Shown: positions 8,107 to 16,389 of the stretch, piece after piece | How positions within the stretch are numbered: position 1 is the stretch's first letter | Layout: each line of letters opens with the position of its first letter | NCBI GenBank assembly: GCA_022509065.1 | Contig: JAFLTY010000004.1 | Span: 1 to 64,000, forward strand | Length of the DNA stretch: 64,000 nucleotides | Reading direction: 5' to 3' | Source: Muribaculaceae bacterium | Lineage (GTDB): Bacteria > Bacteroidota > Bacteroidia > Bacteroidales > Muribaculaceae | Notes under the pieces: model-generated | Databases searched by the model: none | Told to the model about the DNA's origin: nothing | The model's input: the letters and a program-made list of their open reading frames with translations, nothing else | Position numbers and translations under genes: made by a program

Positions 8107-8721
8107 TCAAGCATTGTTTTCAGTTTTTTTGAGGTATGAGTTCAGAAAGTCGAGCATTGCTGCAAGAGCACGTCCGCGATGGCTTATAGAGTTTTTGACA
8201 TCGGGAGAAAGAGTTGCGAAGGACGAAGGAAAATCGTCGGGAACAAACACCGGGTCGTAGCCGAAACCTTCGGAGCCTTCGGGTTGTTGCGCAATGAGAC
8301 CGTCGACACGTCCTTCAAAGCAGTATTCTTTGTCATCCAATATGAGCGCCACCGCAGTGCGAAAACAAGCCTTGCGATTGGAGCATCCTTTCAGGTTTTG
8401 GAGCAAAAGGCGCATATTGGCACCGGAGTCGTGAGCATCGCCGGCGTAGCGTGCCGTTCTTACTCCCGGCAAACCACCCAAAGCGTCGACTTCGAGGCCG
8501 GTGTCGTCGGCAAAACAGTCATAGCCATAGCGTTGTTTTATCCAACGCGCCTTTGCGATGGCGTTCCCTTCAAGGGTCGGCGCATCTTCAGGTATGTCGT
8601 CGTCACAGCCTATATCGGCCAAAGATACGATGTCGAAAGCATCGCCGATGATGCGGCGCGCTTCCTCGAGTTTATGGCTATTGTTAGTGGCGAAAACCAG
8701 TGACAGTTTGTCTGTGGACAT
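8107..8721 (-). CDS. rdgB: dITP/XTP pyrophosphatase
   Basis: 204 residues of the Ham1/RdgB family, which hydrolyses non-canonical purine triphosphates (dITP, ITP, XTP) to monophosphates and keeps them out of DNA and RNA. Visible signatures are the N-terminal substrate loop FATNNSHKLEEA (residues 10-21), the catalytic acidic motif FADDTGLEVDALGGLPGV (70-87), the base-binding SEGFGYDPVF and the C-terminal SHRGRAL. It lies 44 bases before the PorZ gene and 24 bases after the phosphopantetheinyl transferase gene, within the long leftward gene block. Confidence 0.95.
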   Translation of the reverse strand: MSTDKLSLVFATNNSHKLEEARRIIGDAFDIVSLADIGCDDDIPEDAPTLEGNAIAKARWIKQRYGYDCFADDTGLEVDALGGLPGVRTARYAGDAHDSGANMRLLLQNLKGCSNRKACFRTAVALILDDKEYCFEGRVDGLIAQQPEGSEGFGYDPVFVPDDFPSSFATLSPDVKNSISHRGRALAAMLDFLNSYLKKTENNA

Positions 8722-8745
8722 CGGTGGTGTTTTAAAAAGCTTATT

Positions 8746-9294
8746 TTATAACGTGATAATTTCGAAATTATTGCCTTGAGAAGCTATGCACAGGATGTTG
8801 CTGTGCCTGAAGTTTATGTAGTTGAGAGAGAGTGAAGTGGAATGGGGAATAAATACGGCTCGAGAAAAGGAGTCATCAATGCGAATATGTGAGGTGAAAC
8901 TGACCGCTTTGCCGGTAACCGCCTTAAACACAGCTTCCTTGGCCGTCCATGCCTTAGCGAAACCGTCAGGAGTTTTTTGAGCGAATATTAACTCTTCGGC
9001 GCTGAGGTAACGAGAAGCGACCTTTACGAGTTGCGGCCGGGAAGAGTCTTCGATGTCGATACCCATCAATCCCCTGTCGGCCGGAGCGACAGCCACGACA
9101 GCCCATTGTGCTGAGTGAGATATTGAAATGCGCATGTCCGGTCGATCCTTTAAGAAAGGAGCACCATCGGCGGAATGACACAGTTGGGTATCAAAGCCGA
9201 GTGCCTCAAGACAACGCTTCACAGCCTCCTCTTCGGCTTGACGGCGCGACATGTCTTGTCCGCGTTCAATCTCGATAGCAACTAAACGTATCAT
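8746..9294 (-). CDS. 4'-phosphopantetheinyl transferase (Sfp/AcpS superfamily)
   Basis: 182 residues. It should move the phosphopantetheine arm of coenzyme A to a serine of a carrier protein. The two metal/CoA motifs are clear: MGIDIED (D80, E82) and the WTAKEAVFK motif (W116 to K124). SISHS before them is the usual CoA-binding segment. The gene starts eight bases after gldD. A phosphopantetheinyl transferase next to gldD/gldE is a familiar arrangement in Bacteroidetes. The substrate is probably the fatty-acid acyl carrier protein or a lipid-pathway carrier, which cannot be read from the sequence. Confidence 0.9.
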   Translation of the reverse strand: MIRLVAIEIERGQDMSRRQAEEEAVKRCLEALGFDTQLCHSADGAPFLKDRPDMRISISHSAQWAVVAVAPADRGLMGIDIEDSSRPQLVKVASRYLSAEELIFAQKTPDGFAKAWTAKEAVFKAVTGKAVSFTSHIRIDDSFSRAVFIPHSTSLSLNYINFRHSNILCIASQGNNFEIITL

Positions 9295-9302
9295 GAGGTT
9301 CG

Positions 9303-9905
9303 CTATTCCGAGGAGAAAGAAATGTCACTGAGCGCGTTAAACATGTCATGCTGTAGAACCCTAACTATGGGGGCTATCGAGTCGTATGCCTGGGCTATGC
9401 CGGGATTGTCGATAAAAGCAGTGGCAGTAACGACGTAGTTGCCCATGGTGGCGAGCAACTGCACGGGCGTCTGGACGGCCGATTTGGAGACAATGAGGAC
9501 TGCGTCGTAATTACGGACTGTGTCAATGTCACTGTGCAACATACGCGCCGAACCCCCGTTGAGGTTCAGGGATATGCGCTGTTTACGGATGTCGACGACT
9601 TGTTGCCGTTCGGCCTGGTCGCGCGTTTTGACAAAAGTGAAGTAAATCTTTGTGCCGACCGCAGGATAGGTTACAGTGAGACCCTGCATACCATCATCGA
9701 CAATCTGCCATGTCGAAGAAGGATTGACGCGTACCTCAACGGGCAATCCTTCGACAACCGTCATGGAGTCGTATTGCTGAATGGGTAATCTTGGCCATGC
9801 CTTAGGAAGAGGAATACCCGGTCCGTCGGAAGAGTGGCACCCCGCAAGGATGCTCAGCGAGATGAGAGCCACCGCAAGAAAAGGAAAAAAGCGCGCGGTT
9901 CTCAT
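9303..9905 (-). CDS. gldD: GldD-like lipoprotein
   Basis: 200 residues from the ATG at 9905, giving a lipoprotein signal (MRTARFFPFLAVALISLSILAGC, lipobox LAGC). The start overlaps the gldE stop by four bases (ATGA), which decides against the longer reading. The mature protein (PLPKAWPRLPI..., YPAVGTKIYFTF..., DAVLIVSKSAVQTPVQLLATMGNYVVTATAF) fits GldD, a lipoprotein needed for gliding and T9SS function in Flavobacterium. The order gldE-gldD-phosphopantetheinyl transferase supports the call. Non-gliding Bacteroidales keep this gene, so its role here is more likely in T9SS or envelope assembly than in movement (inference). Confidence 0.85.
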   Translation of the reverse strand: MRTARFFPFLAVALISLSILAGCHSSDGPGIPLPKAWPRLPIQQYDSMTVVEGLPVEVRVNPSSTWQIVDDGMQGLTVTYPAVGTKIYFTFVKTRDQAERQQVVDIRKQRISLNLNGGSARMLHSDIDTVRNYDAVLIVSKSAVQTPVQLLATMGNYVVTATAFIDNPGIAQAYDSIAPIVRVLQHDMFNALSDISFSSE

Positions 9906-11179
9906 TGGTTCTGTATTTCGGGCATGATTTTGACTCGCACTTCGACGATACGGTGGTCGGCCATGTCGGTAACGAGGAAACGGCAACGTCCGTAAACGAG
10001 CGGCTCCTTGTCCTTAGGAAAATCACCTTTAATGGCGAGCAACATTCCGGCGAGTGTTTCGCAGTCGTCGGTGACATCGTTATAGTCATCCGGGTCAAGG
10101 TCGGTGACTCGGAAAAAGTCGGTCAGTAGCGTTCGGCCTTCGAAGATATAGGTGTCGTCGCGCAGGCGTTTGTAAGTGACTTCCTCGTTGTCATATTCGT
10201 CGTTAATATCCCCGACAATTTCCTCAAGGACGTCCTCCATAGTGACGATGCCTTGAGTACCGCCGAACTCATCAACAACGATGGCCATGTGAATGTGTCT
10301 GTGCCGGAAGTCTTCGAGCAAATCATCGATTTTTCGTGATTCGGGGACATAGTATGGTTGTCTGAGCAACGAATGCCAGTCGAAGGCTTCCAAGTCATCG
10401 CGACCGATGTATGGCAAAAGGTCACGCGCATACAAAATGCCTTTGATGTTGTCTTGCGAGTGGTCGTAAACGGGAAGACGGGCGTAACCGGTTTCGGTGA
10501 CTGTGCGCAAAACATCGTCGAACGAAGCTGAAGTCTCGATGCCAGTGATGTCAAGACGTGGTGTCATAATCTCGGAGGCTGCCGTGTCGCCGAACTCCAG
10601 AATGCCTTCGAGCATATCCTTGTCGTCGCGACCTTCGACGGCAGTTAGTTCAAGAGCCTGGCTGAGGTCGTCGGCAGACAGCTTTGGCGCCTGTTTGGTG
10701 ACCACGCGATGGACAATGGAAGTGGAGCTTACCAACAAACGCGCCACCGGATAGCATAGGAACATAAGCACTTTGACACCCGATACAGCGTACATGACCC
10801 ATCGTTCCGGAGAACTGTTGGCAATGAGTTTGGGTATTATCTCGCCGAAGAGGAGAATGAGGAAGGTGAGTATTACCGTCTGCAGAATGAACGAGAGCAC
10901 GGGGCTCATACCGGCGAACAGTGGGCCGAGGGCAAAATTGGTAAGGACAACGATTGTGACGTTAACCAGGTTGTTAGCCGTCAGCACGGTGGCCAGCAAC
11001 AATTCGGGTTTGTCGAGGAGCTTCAAAGCGCGGCGTCCGCGCTCCGACTCTTCGAGACGTTCGCGGCGAGCCTGATTAATTGAAAAGAAAGCTATCTCGC
11101 TACCCGAAATAAAACCGGACAGCACGAGAGCGATGCAAGCCACGACGAGTGCCACAATCTGTGTCGGAGTCTCAATCAT
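9902..11179 (-). CDS. gldE: GldE-like CNNM/CorC membrane protein with CBS domains
   Basis: 425 residues. An N-terminal DUF21/CNNM membrane domain with about four helices (VALVVACIALVLSGFISGSEIAFFS, LLLATVLTANNLVNVTIVVL, LSFILQTVILTFLILLFGEIIPK) is followed by a CBS pair (from MTPRLDITGIE to GGTQGIVTMEDVLEEIVGDI) and a C-terminal CorC_HlyC domain. The position directly before gldD identifies it as gldE rather than a generic CorC. The family handles Mg2+ or other cations or supports protein export; in Flavobacterium GldE acts with GldD. Its start overlaps the sirtuin stop by four bases, so translation is coupled. Confidence 0.88.
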   Translation of the reverse strand: MIETPTQIVALVVACIALVLSGFISGSEIAFFSINQARRERLEESERGRRALKLLDKPELLLATVLTANNLVNVTIVVLTNFALGPLFAGMSPVLSFILQTVILTFLILLFGEIIPKLIANSSPERWVMYAVSGVKVLMFLCYPVARLLVSSTSIVHRVVTKQAPKLSADDLSQALELTAVEGRDDKDMLEGILEFGDTAASEIMTPRLDITGIETSASFDDVLRTVTETGYARLPVYDHSQDNIKGILYARDLLPYIGRDDLEAFDWHSLLRQPYYVPESRKIDDLLEDFRHRHIHMAIVVDEFGGTQGIVTMEDVLEEIVGDINDEYDNEEVTYKRLRDDTYIFEGRTLLTDFFRVTDLDPDDYNDVTDDCETLAGMLLAIKGDFPKDKEPLVYGRCRFLVTDMADHRIVEVRVKIMPEIQNQ

Positions 11180-11868
11180 TTGGTAAGTATGGATGATAGT
11201 TCGGCCATCCCTTCTGTGGCAGTTTTGGCGATGACGTGGATGTACGACGGAATGCCTGTTGCGGGGTGTGGGTCAATGTAATAGACAGGTACTCCGTGCC
11301 GCACATAATTAAGAAGAGAGGCGGCGGGATAGACGGAAAGTGTTGTGCCGATAATGACAAAAATGTCTGCCTGGGACACAATTTCCGTCGCTAATGTGAA
11401 ATTAGGTACCGCTTCGCCGAAAAACACGATGTGAGGGCGCACGTGATGACCTTCTATAACGGTGTCGGGAGTGGTTTCGGCATCCGGGTTCTCGAGGACG
11501 AAGACTTTGGAGGGGTCGTCCAGAGCCTCAACCATATCAAGGCGTCCGTGCAGGTGAAGCACCTGTGAAGAACCGGCTCGCTCGTGCAGCGTGTCAACGT
11601 TCTGGGTGATTACATACACGTCGAACATCTTTTCGAGGTCTTTGATTGCTCTGTGAGCGCTGTTGGGTGCGGCGAGTTTTTCCTGTCTGCGTCTTTCGTT
11701 ATAGAACCGGTGAATCAGAGCGGGGTTGCGGAGGAAGCCTTCGTGTGAGGCTACTTCCATGACATCGTATTGTTCCCACAGCCCGTTGCTGTCGCGAAAA
11801 GTGGACAGGCCACTTTCGGCACTAACCCCGGCACCTGTTGAAAAGACAAGTTTGGGCTTATGTGCCAT
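11176..11868 (-). CDS. NAD-dependent sirtuin deacylase lacking the zinc cysteines
   Basis: 230 residues of the Sir2 family, which removes acyl groups from lysines with NAD. Present are the NAD loop GAGVSAESGLSTFRD (12-26), NVDTLHERAG (90-99), the catalytic His107 in LHLHG, RPHIVFFGEAVP (144-155) and GTTLSVYPAASL. Y56 and R59 (FYNERR) are the pair that favours succinyl/malonyl-lysine in class III enzymes. The protein contains no cysteine at all, so the usual four-Cys zinc module is missing; a stretch around DDPSKVFVLENPDAETT takes its place. I believe other Bacteroidetes sirtuins share this. It lies between an S24 repressor and gldE, overlapping gldE by four bases. Confidence 0.88.
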   Translation of the reverse strand: MAHKPKLVFSTGAGVSAESGLSTFRDSNGLWEQYDVMEVASHEGFLRNPALIHRFYNERRRQEKLAAPNSAHRAIKDLEKMFDVYVITQNVDTLHERAGSSQVLHLHGRLDMVEALDDPSKVFVLENPDAETTPDTVIEGHHVRPHIVFFGEAVPNFTLATEIVSQADIFVIIGTTLSVYPAASLLNYVRHGVPVYYIDPHPATGIPSYIHVIAKTATEGMAELSSILTK

Positions 11869-11870
11869 AA

Positions 11871-12611
11871 TTAACTCAAAATGTTGTAGTTAAAGACAGC
11901 GTCTATAATGTAAATCTGGCGTATTTCGGAACGATCGACCTCCATGTCGTCGAAGTCGGGGTTGTAGCTGTGCAAGATAATCTTGTCGGGATTCTCATGA
12001 CGTCGAAGCACCTTTACCATGCGGTAATCGTCCATTAAGACAAGGTACATCTGACCCCAGAAAATCGGAGCTGAAGGGTTAATTGGGCGTATAGCGATGT
12101 ACGAGCCGTCTTTAACCTGAGGCATCATTGACTCGCCGGAAACGCGGACAAGGACGTCATCGGGGTTTGCGTGCGGTAATTGTAGATAACCGATTATGCG
12201 GTCATCGGTGAACATCGAGGACAGCTCGGTGTATCCGGCGGTGGCGTCTATGTCATACAACGGTATACCAACGCCGTTGCGGTTAAGCACTTTTGTTTCG
12301 TTGTCGCCGATAACGGAAAATAAATTTTCAGAGACTTTGGGGAAAGGAACGTCAGTGCCATGGAGCAACCATTCTTTTGAAACACCTAAGTTGACGACGA
12401 TGCGGTTAATCATAGCGTCGGAGAAGGGTGTGCGTCCGTTAAGAATTCGCGATAGGTTGGGACCGTCTATACCCATAAGATCGGCAAACTGCTGCTGGGT
12501 CTTTCTCATGCGTGTGATGAGGTAACGCACGCGGTCGATAGTTGTAGCGTCGCTTTCCGGAAGCTGGACTTTTTCGCTTCGACGCAAAAGGGTTTGTTCG
12601 TTTACTGCCAT
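11871..12611 (-). CDS. XRE-S24 repressor with LexA-like autocleavage domain
   Basis: 246 residues. A lambda-type helix-turn-helix lies near residues 30-75 (TQQQFADLMGIDGPNLSRILNGR). A C-terminal S24 peptidase domain follows, with the nucleophile Ser161 in SGESMMP and the general base Lys200 in YRMVKVLRR. An Ala-Gly pair at 125-126 (DATAGY) is placed where such repressors cleave themselves. The protein resembles phage CI or LexA-like regulators activated by RecA during DNA damage. There is no prophage around it and it is two bases ahead of the sirtuin gene. Whether it controls this operon, itself, or a distant element is unknown. No clear operator was seen upstream. Confidence 0.85.
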   Translation of the reverse strand: MAVNEQTLLRRSEKVQLPESDATTIDRVRYLITRMRKTQQQFADLMGIDGPNLSRILNGRTPFSDAMINRIVVNLGVSKEWLLHGTDVPFPKVSENLFSVIGDNETKVLNRNGVGIPLYDIDATAGYTELSSMFTDDRIIGYLQLPHANPDDVLVRVSGESMMPQVKDGSYIAIRPINPSAPIFWGQMYLVLMDDYRMVKVLRRHENPDKIILHSYNPDFDDMEVDRSEIRQIYIIDAVFNYNILS

Positions 12612-12683
12612 AAGTTGAATATATTGTCAGTTTTAATATTTGTTTATTTTATTATTAATGAAATGTTCGGGTGTGAAGTATGA

Positions 12684-14348
12684 TCAACGCACGATTGCTT
12701 TGACAGGATTGACAGATTTTTCGGCTGTTACGATATAAGCTCCTGCCGGGAGGTAAATGTCGGTGTAAGGCTCGGCTGTTTCGATAACCATAACAAGGCG
12801 ACCGGCAGCATCAAAAATGCGAATGTCATGCACGGTGGACGGCCCCATGATACGTATTCCGCCGGGGATGTTGTCAATGGCCCAAGGATTATCGGCCGCA
12901 ACATCGTAAACACCGGAACGTTTCACCGATATGAGATTTGATTCGGGGCTGACATAACCCAGACGCACGGACTGTACGGTGTATGTCTCGTTGTCGCTAA
13001 AATCGAAGTCCTCGATAAGAGTACCGGGTTCTTCGGCAAGAATCTGGCTTGATGAAGCCTTACCGTCTTTATATTGTGTACGGTTTATGTAGTAATAGTC
13101 GACGACTTCGCCATCGACGGGAATCCAGTTGGCTACATACGATGTTTGTGTGATGTCCGTGGCCTCAGTTGCCGTAGGAGCAGTAAGAGTAGGTATCTCG
13201 AAGCATTCGCCGAGCAGCTGTATGCCTCGCGAACCGGGGACTCCGCCTCCCTGGATGAGCAGTCGTGACTGATGTTGACCGATTTGTTGGGGAGCGTAAG
13301 TCATCGTAATCCAATACCCGTCGTTGCTGTTGATGAGACTTGCGGAAATCGACTTGTTGGGAACTGTGAAATATGTATTGTCACCGGTATAAACTGTCAG
13401 GTTGACAGACGAGGTGAGATTCTCGCCTTTGAACCACAGTTTTGCGGTAGTCGTCTTTCCTATGGCCACTTGTCCGAAGTCGAGGCTCATGTCCTGGACG
13501 GGTGTTATGAGGTTAGGTTCGCCGACCGGAGTTGACGAAGTCGAGGCGTCGAAAGGCTGACCGACTTTGTTGCCCCAAATCAGTTCGGCCAGATCAGGAT
13601 AATCGATGAAGGGGTTACGGTTGTTCTGTATTTTGTAGACCTCTTCGTTTCGGTCAATTTCCTTCTGGCTAACGGGGTCTTCGCGATGCCATTTCAGGAG
13701 CAGATTGGCCGCCCAAGTGGTCAGAGTGGGATAGGTGTTCTGAGACACCATGTAAAAATATTTCCAAGTCAGATCCTGATAGCAGGTGACCATATAGAAA
13801 TAAGTACGGGCGAAGTCCCCCTTGTACTCGTCGGCAGGTTCGAACACATACTGTGCGCCACCGCCTTGACCGGCCATGGGATAGCCCACCGTTGTTATGC
13901 CGTTCTGAAACTTGACATTTTGGTTTGTGTTCACTTCGCCCAGCGGGTAGTTGCTTTTTGCCATATTAGCGGCGGCTTCGGAGGGATATAGGTGGTTAAG
14001 ATCCACATACGCCGAAACATCGGTAAGGCCTCCCCACCAGCTTTTCGGAAAAGAGTGTTCTCGGTTAAGGCCACTGAAAGAAGGTGCATAAAACGGGATA
14101 TCGCTATACATGTCCCACCAACGGCGGCTTTCGGGATAGACATCGGTACGCTGGAAGTATGACGGGAGGGCGCTGTAACTCGAAACGAGAGTAAAATTGC
14201 GCACCAGATTGTAGATGGCGGTTTTCAGTTCCGCCTCCTTTTTCCCGTTGAGCGAGGAATAATAACCGGCGGGAATCTCGGCGTGAGCAATTCCAGCACA
14301 AAGGAAAACGGCCACAAGCGCGGTTTTGAATACGATATTAATTCTCAT
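12684..14348 (-). CDS. Secreted endonuclease I family nuclease with sorting tail
   Basis: 554 residues with a signal peptide (TALVAVFLCAGIAHA). The nuclease domain (about 30-260) carries the EndA-type His-metal motif LNREHSFPKSWWGG and DLNHLYPSEAAANMAKSNYPLG. After it come a beta-sandwich domain (TKLWFKGENLTSSVNLTVYTG), a fibronectin-like segment (PTATEATDITQTSYVANW) and a C-terminal sorting domain (IRIFDAAGRLVMVIET..., AGAYIVTAEKS). It probably degrades extracellular DNA or RNA at the cell surface for nutrients or against biofilm DNA. It is separated by 83 bases from the GNAT-like gene upstream and may have its own promoter. Confidence 0.88.
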   Translation of the reverse strand: MRINIVFKTALVAVFLCAGIAHAEIPAGYYSSLNGKKEAELKTAIYNLVRNFTLVSSYSALPSYFQRTDVYPESRRWWDMYSDIPFYAPSFSGLNREHSFPKSWWGGLTDVSAYVDLNHLYPSEAAANMAKSNYPLGEVNTNQNVKFQNGITTVGYPMAGQGGGAQYVFEPADEYKGDFARTYFYMVTCYQDLTWKYFYMVSQNTYPTLTTWAANLLLKWHREDPVSQKEIDRNEEVYKIQNNRNPFIDYPDLAELIWGNKVGQPFDASTSSTPVGEPNLITPVQDMSLDFGQVAIGKTTTAKLWFKGENLTSSVNLTVYTGDNTYFTVPNKSISASLINSNDGYWITMTYAPQQIGQHQSRLLIQGGGVPGSRGIQLLGECFEIPTLTAPTATEATDITQTSYVANWIPVDGEVVDYYYINRTQYKDGKASSSQILAEEPGTLIEDFDFSDNETYTVQSVRLGYVSPESNLISVKRSGVYDVAADNPWAIDNIPGGIRIMGPSTVHDIRIFDAAGRLVMVIETAEPYTDIYLPAGAYIVTAEKSVNPVKAIVR

Positions 14349-14431
14349 TGTTTCAGTATAAGTCTCTTAGGATTTTTGTAGAATTGATTTTGTCGTTGTC
14401 GGAGGAGTGCACCTCGATGTTGATGAATGGG

Positions 14432-15565
14432 TTAGATTTCTTTTTTCCAGGCTCTGCGACGGCGGTGTTGTCTGCGTTCGAAGTACTCCCATTGTTTCTG
14501 GACGTTCTCATTGTCCTCGAGTTCGACATTGCTTTCGGCAAATTTATATCCATTGGCAATGTAATTTGGTATTAATGTGCTGAAAAGTAGTGCATTGACA
14601 CCCTTTCCTTGATATTCAGGCTTTATTGCGACCAAGAGTAAGTCGACTACGTCTGAGCCACCGCGAATGGCTTTGAGAATGTGATACCAACCGAATGGGA
14701 AAAGTTTGCCTCCGCTTTTTCGTAGGGCTTTGCTGAGTGACGGCATCGAGATACCGACGCCGACGAGATTGTCGTCGCTGTCGGCGATAAGGCAGACATC
14801 CTCGAGGCGCAACATACCCAGGTACATATCGATGTAATAGTTAATCTGGCCGTCGGTAAGAGCTACAAATCCGTAGAGGTCTTTGTAGGCTTCGTTGATG
14901 AGTTCGAAGATGGCTCGGCCGTAATTTTCTTTGACCCATTTACGCGACTTGATGTCGACGATGTGGAGATTGAAGCGTCGTTTGACGATATCGGCTATGC
15001 GCATGTATTTTTCGGGTATTCCCTCGGGCACAGTCATGCGGAACTCAATCCAATCGGTATCCTTGACATAACCCATTCGTTGCATGTGAGCCGGGTAATA
15101 AGGATAGTTGTATATCGTGGCCATGGTTCCCATCTCGTCGAAACCGTCGATAAGCATGCCTTCGGGATCCATGTCACTGAAGCCGAGCGGACCGGCTATT
15201 TCGGTCATCCCATGCTCCTTACCCCAACGTATGACAGCGCCAAAAAGGCCGTCGACAACTTCATCGTCATCGATAAAGTCAACAAATCCGAATCGAACAA
15301 CTTTTGAGTCGGTTTTTTTGTTTACGGCATCGTTGATGATGGCGGTAATGCGACCGACTGTCTTGCCGTCGCGAACGGCAAGGAAAGATTGCGCCTTGCA
15401 AAACTCGAAGGCGGGGTTTTTGTCAGGCAGGAAGGTGTTGACTTCGTCAAAAAACAATGGTGGCACGTAGTAATTGTTGCCTTTATACAGGTCGATGCCG
15501 AATTGCACATATTTGCGCAAATATTTTTTAACAGGTGGTATGGGAACAATATGTAGACCTTGCAT
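14432..15565 (-). CDS. GNAT-like N-acetyltransferase domain protein
   Basis: 377 residues, cytoplasmic. The central and C-terminal parts look like an acyl-CoA N-acyltransferase fold: LAVRDGKTVGRITAIIN, VGVGISMPSLSKAL and the CoA-binding region LLLVAIKPEYQGKGVNALLFS (the Q/R-x-x-G-x-G/A motif is present as QGKGVN). The N-terminus (VKKYLRKYVQFGIDLYKGNNYYVPPL) is characteristic of a widespread but uncharacterised bacterial family. The C-terminus is strongly basic (RRQHRRRRAWKK), which suggests contact with nucleic acid or membrane. It lies downstream of ftsZ and the pseudokinase in the same direction, 28 bases after the latter. Substrate unknown. Confidence 0.72.
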   Translation of the reverse strand: MQGLHIVPIPPVKKYLRKYVQFGIDLYKGNNYYVPPLFFDEVNTFLPDKNPAFEFCKAQSFLAVRDGKTVGRITAIINDAVNKKTDSKVVRFGFVDFIDDDEVVDGLFGAVIRWGKEHGMTEIAGPLGFSDMDPEGMLIDGFDEMGTMATIYNYPYYPAHMQRMGYVKDTDWIEFRMTVPEGIPEKYMRIADIVKRRFNLHIVDIKSRKWVKENYGRAIFELINEAYKDLYGFVALTDGQINYYIDMYLGMLRLEDVCLIADSDDNLVGVGISMPSLSKALRKSGGKLFPFGWYHILKAIRGGSDVVDLLLVAIKPEYQGKGVNALLFSTLIPNYIANGYKFAESNVELEDNENVQKQWEYFERRQHRRRRAWKKEI

Positions 15566-15593
15566 AGGAATGGTTGGTTAATGTTTGATATGT

Positions 15594-16364
15594 TCACGCT
15601 TTGGGTAGCATCCATGCCAGCACGAAAGCGAGGGCGAGAAGGATGATAGAGATAATGACATAAAGGCTGTTGTTTTTACGGCCTTCGATGGCGATACGCA
15701 GTGACTGAACATCGCGGTATGGTTTTTTAGCGGCACGTCCCAGACAGCGCTCGGCCACCCTTTTGAGGTCGGGGTCGTGTCTGCCGGTTTTTTCGAGGAC
15801 TTCGAGAATGATGGCGCCAAAGTTTTCGATGTCGTTGTTGGTGTCTTCGTGTGACAGCGACTTTTTTTGTTCAAAACCGACATCGATTAGTTTCAAGTTT
15901 CCGATTTTCTCAGTGAAAATAATAGTTTCGGGGCGTATCGGGTGGTGAGCGATATGGTTGTGCTGGATATACTCCATGGCGGCCGGAAGCCGTGACTTGA
16001 GCTGTTCGATGTGTTTGTCGGTGACGCGGTTTTCCTCAATAAGCTTACGCAACGAATCGCCGTACACGTCGTCGGTAATGATACACATTCCGAGTGACGG
16101 GACTTCTTCGAAGTCATTAATCATGACTATGTTGGGGTGAGCCAGATTATAACGTACGTCGAATTCTTTTTCAATCATACGTCGGAAGTCGGGATTGTCG
16201 CGGTATTGTGGCTTAAGGGTTTTAAGCATTACCCATTTGCCGAATTTCTTTGCGGTGTAGACATCGTAATATTCCTCGTCCCATGCGGGAAGGAGTTCAA
16301 TGTCCGACCAACGCTGACGTTCGCCGGGAGTTGTTACGTTTTGAGGCTGTTGAGAGTTATGGCT
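15594..16364 (-). CDS. Membrane-anchored protein pseudokinase
   Basis: 256 residues from the ATG at 16364; an alternative ATG at 16397 would overlap the ftsZ stop. Numbers here follow the longer form. It has a Ser/Thr-kinase-like fold: VAIK-type lysine K59 (WVMLK), helix-C glutamate E78, and DFG as D172-V-G. The catalytic loop is HHPIRPETI (151-159) where active kinases have HRDLKPENI: the base Asp is Pro, the Lys is Arg and the Asn is Thr. Phosphate transfer is therefore unlikely, while nucleotide binding may remain. A single hydrophobic helix near the C-terminus (SLYVIISIILLALAFVLAWML) anchors it with the domain in the cytoplasm. It lies directly after ftsZ, so a role in division or cell-envelope control is inferred. 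Confidence 0.78.
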   Translation of the reverse strand, partial: SHNSQQPQNVTTPGERQRWSDIELLPAWDEEYYDVYTAKKFGKWVMLKTLKPQYRDNPDFRRMIEKEFDVRYNLAHPNIVMINDFEEVPSLGMCIITDDVYGDSLRKLIEENRVTDKHIEQLKSRLPAAMEYIQHNHIAHHPIRPETIIFTEKIGNLKLIDVGFEQKKSLSHEDTNNDIENFGAIILEVLEKTGRHDPDLKRVAERCLGRAAKKPYRDVQSLRIAIEGRKNNSLYVIISIILLALAFVLAWMLPKA

Positions 16365-16389
16365 CATTAATGAATGTTTTGTGATTGGC

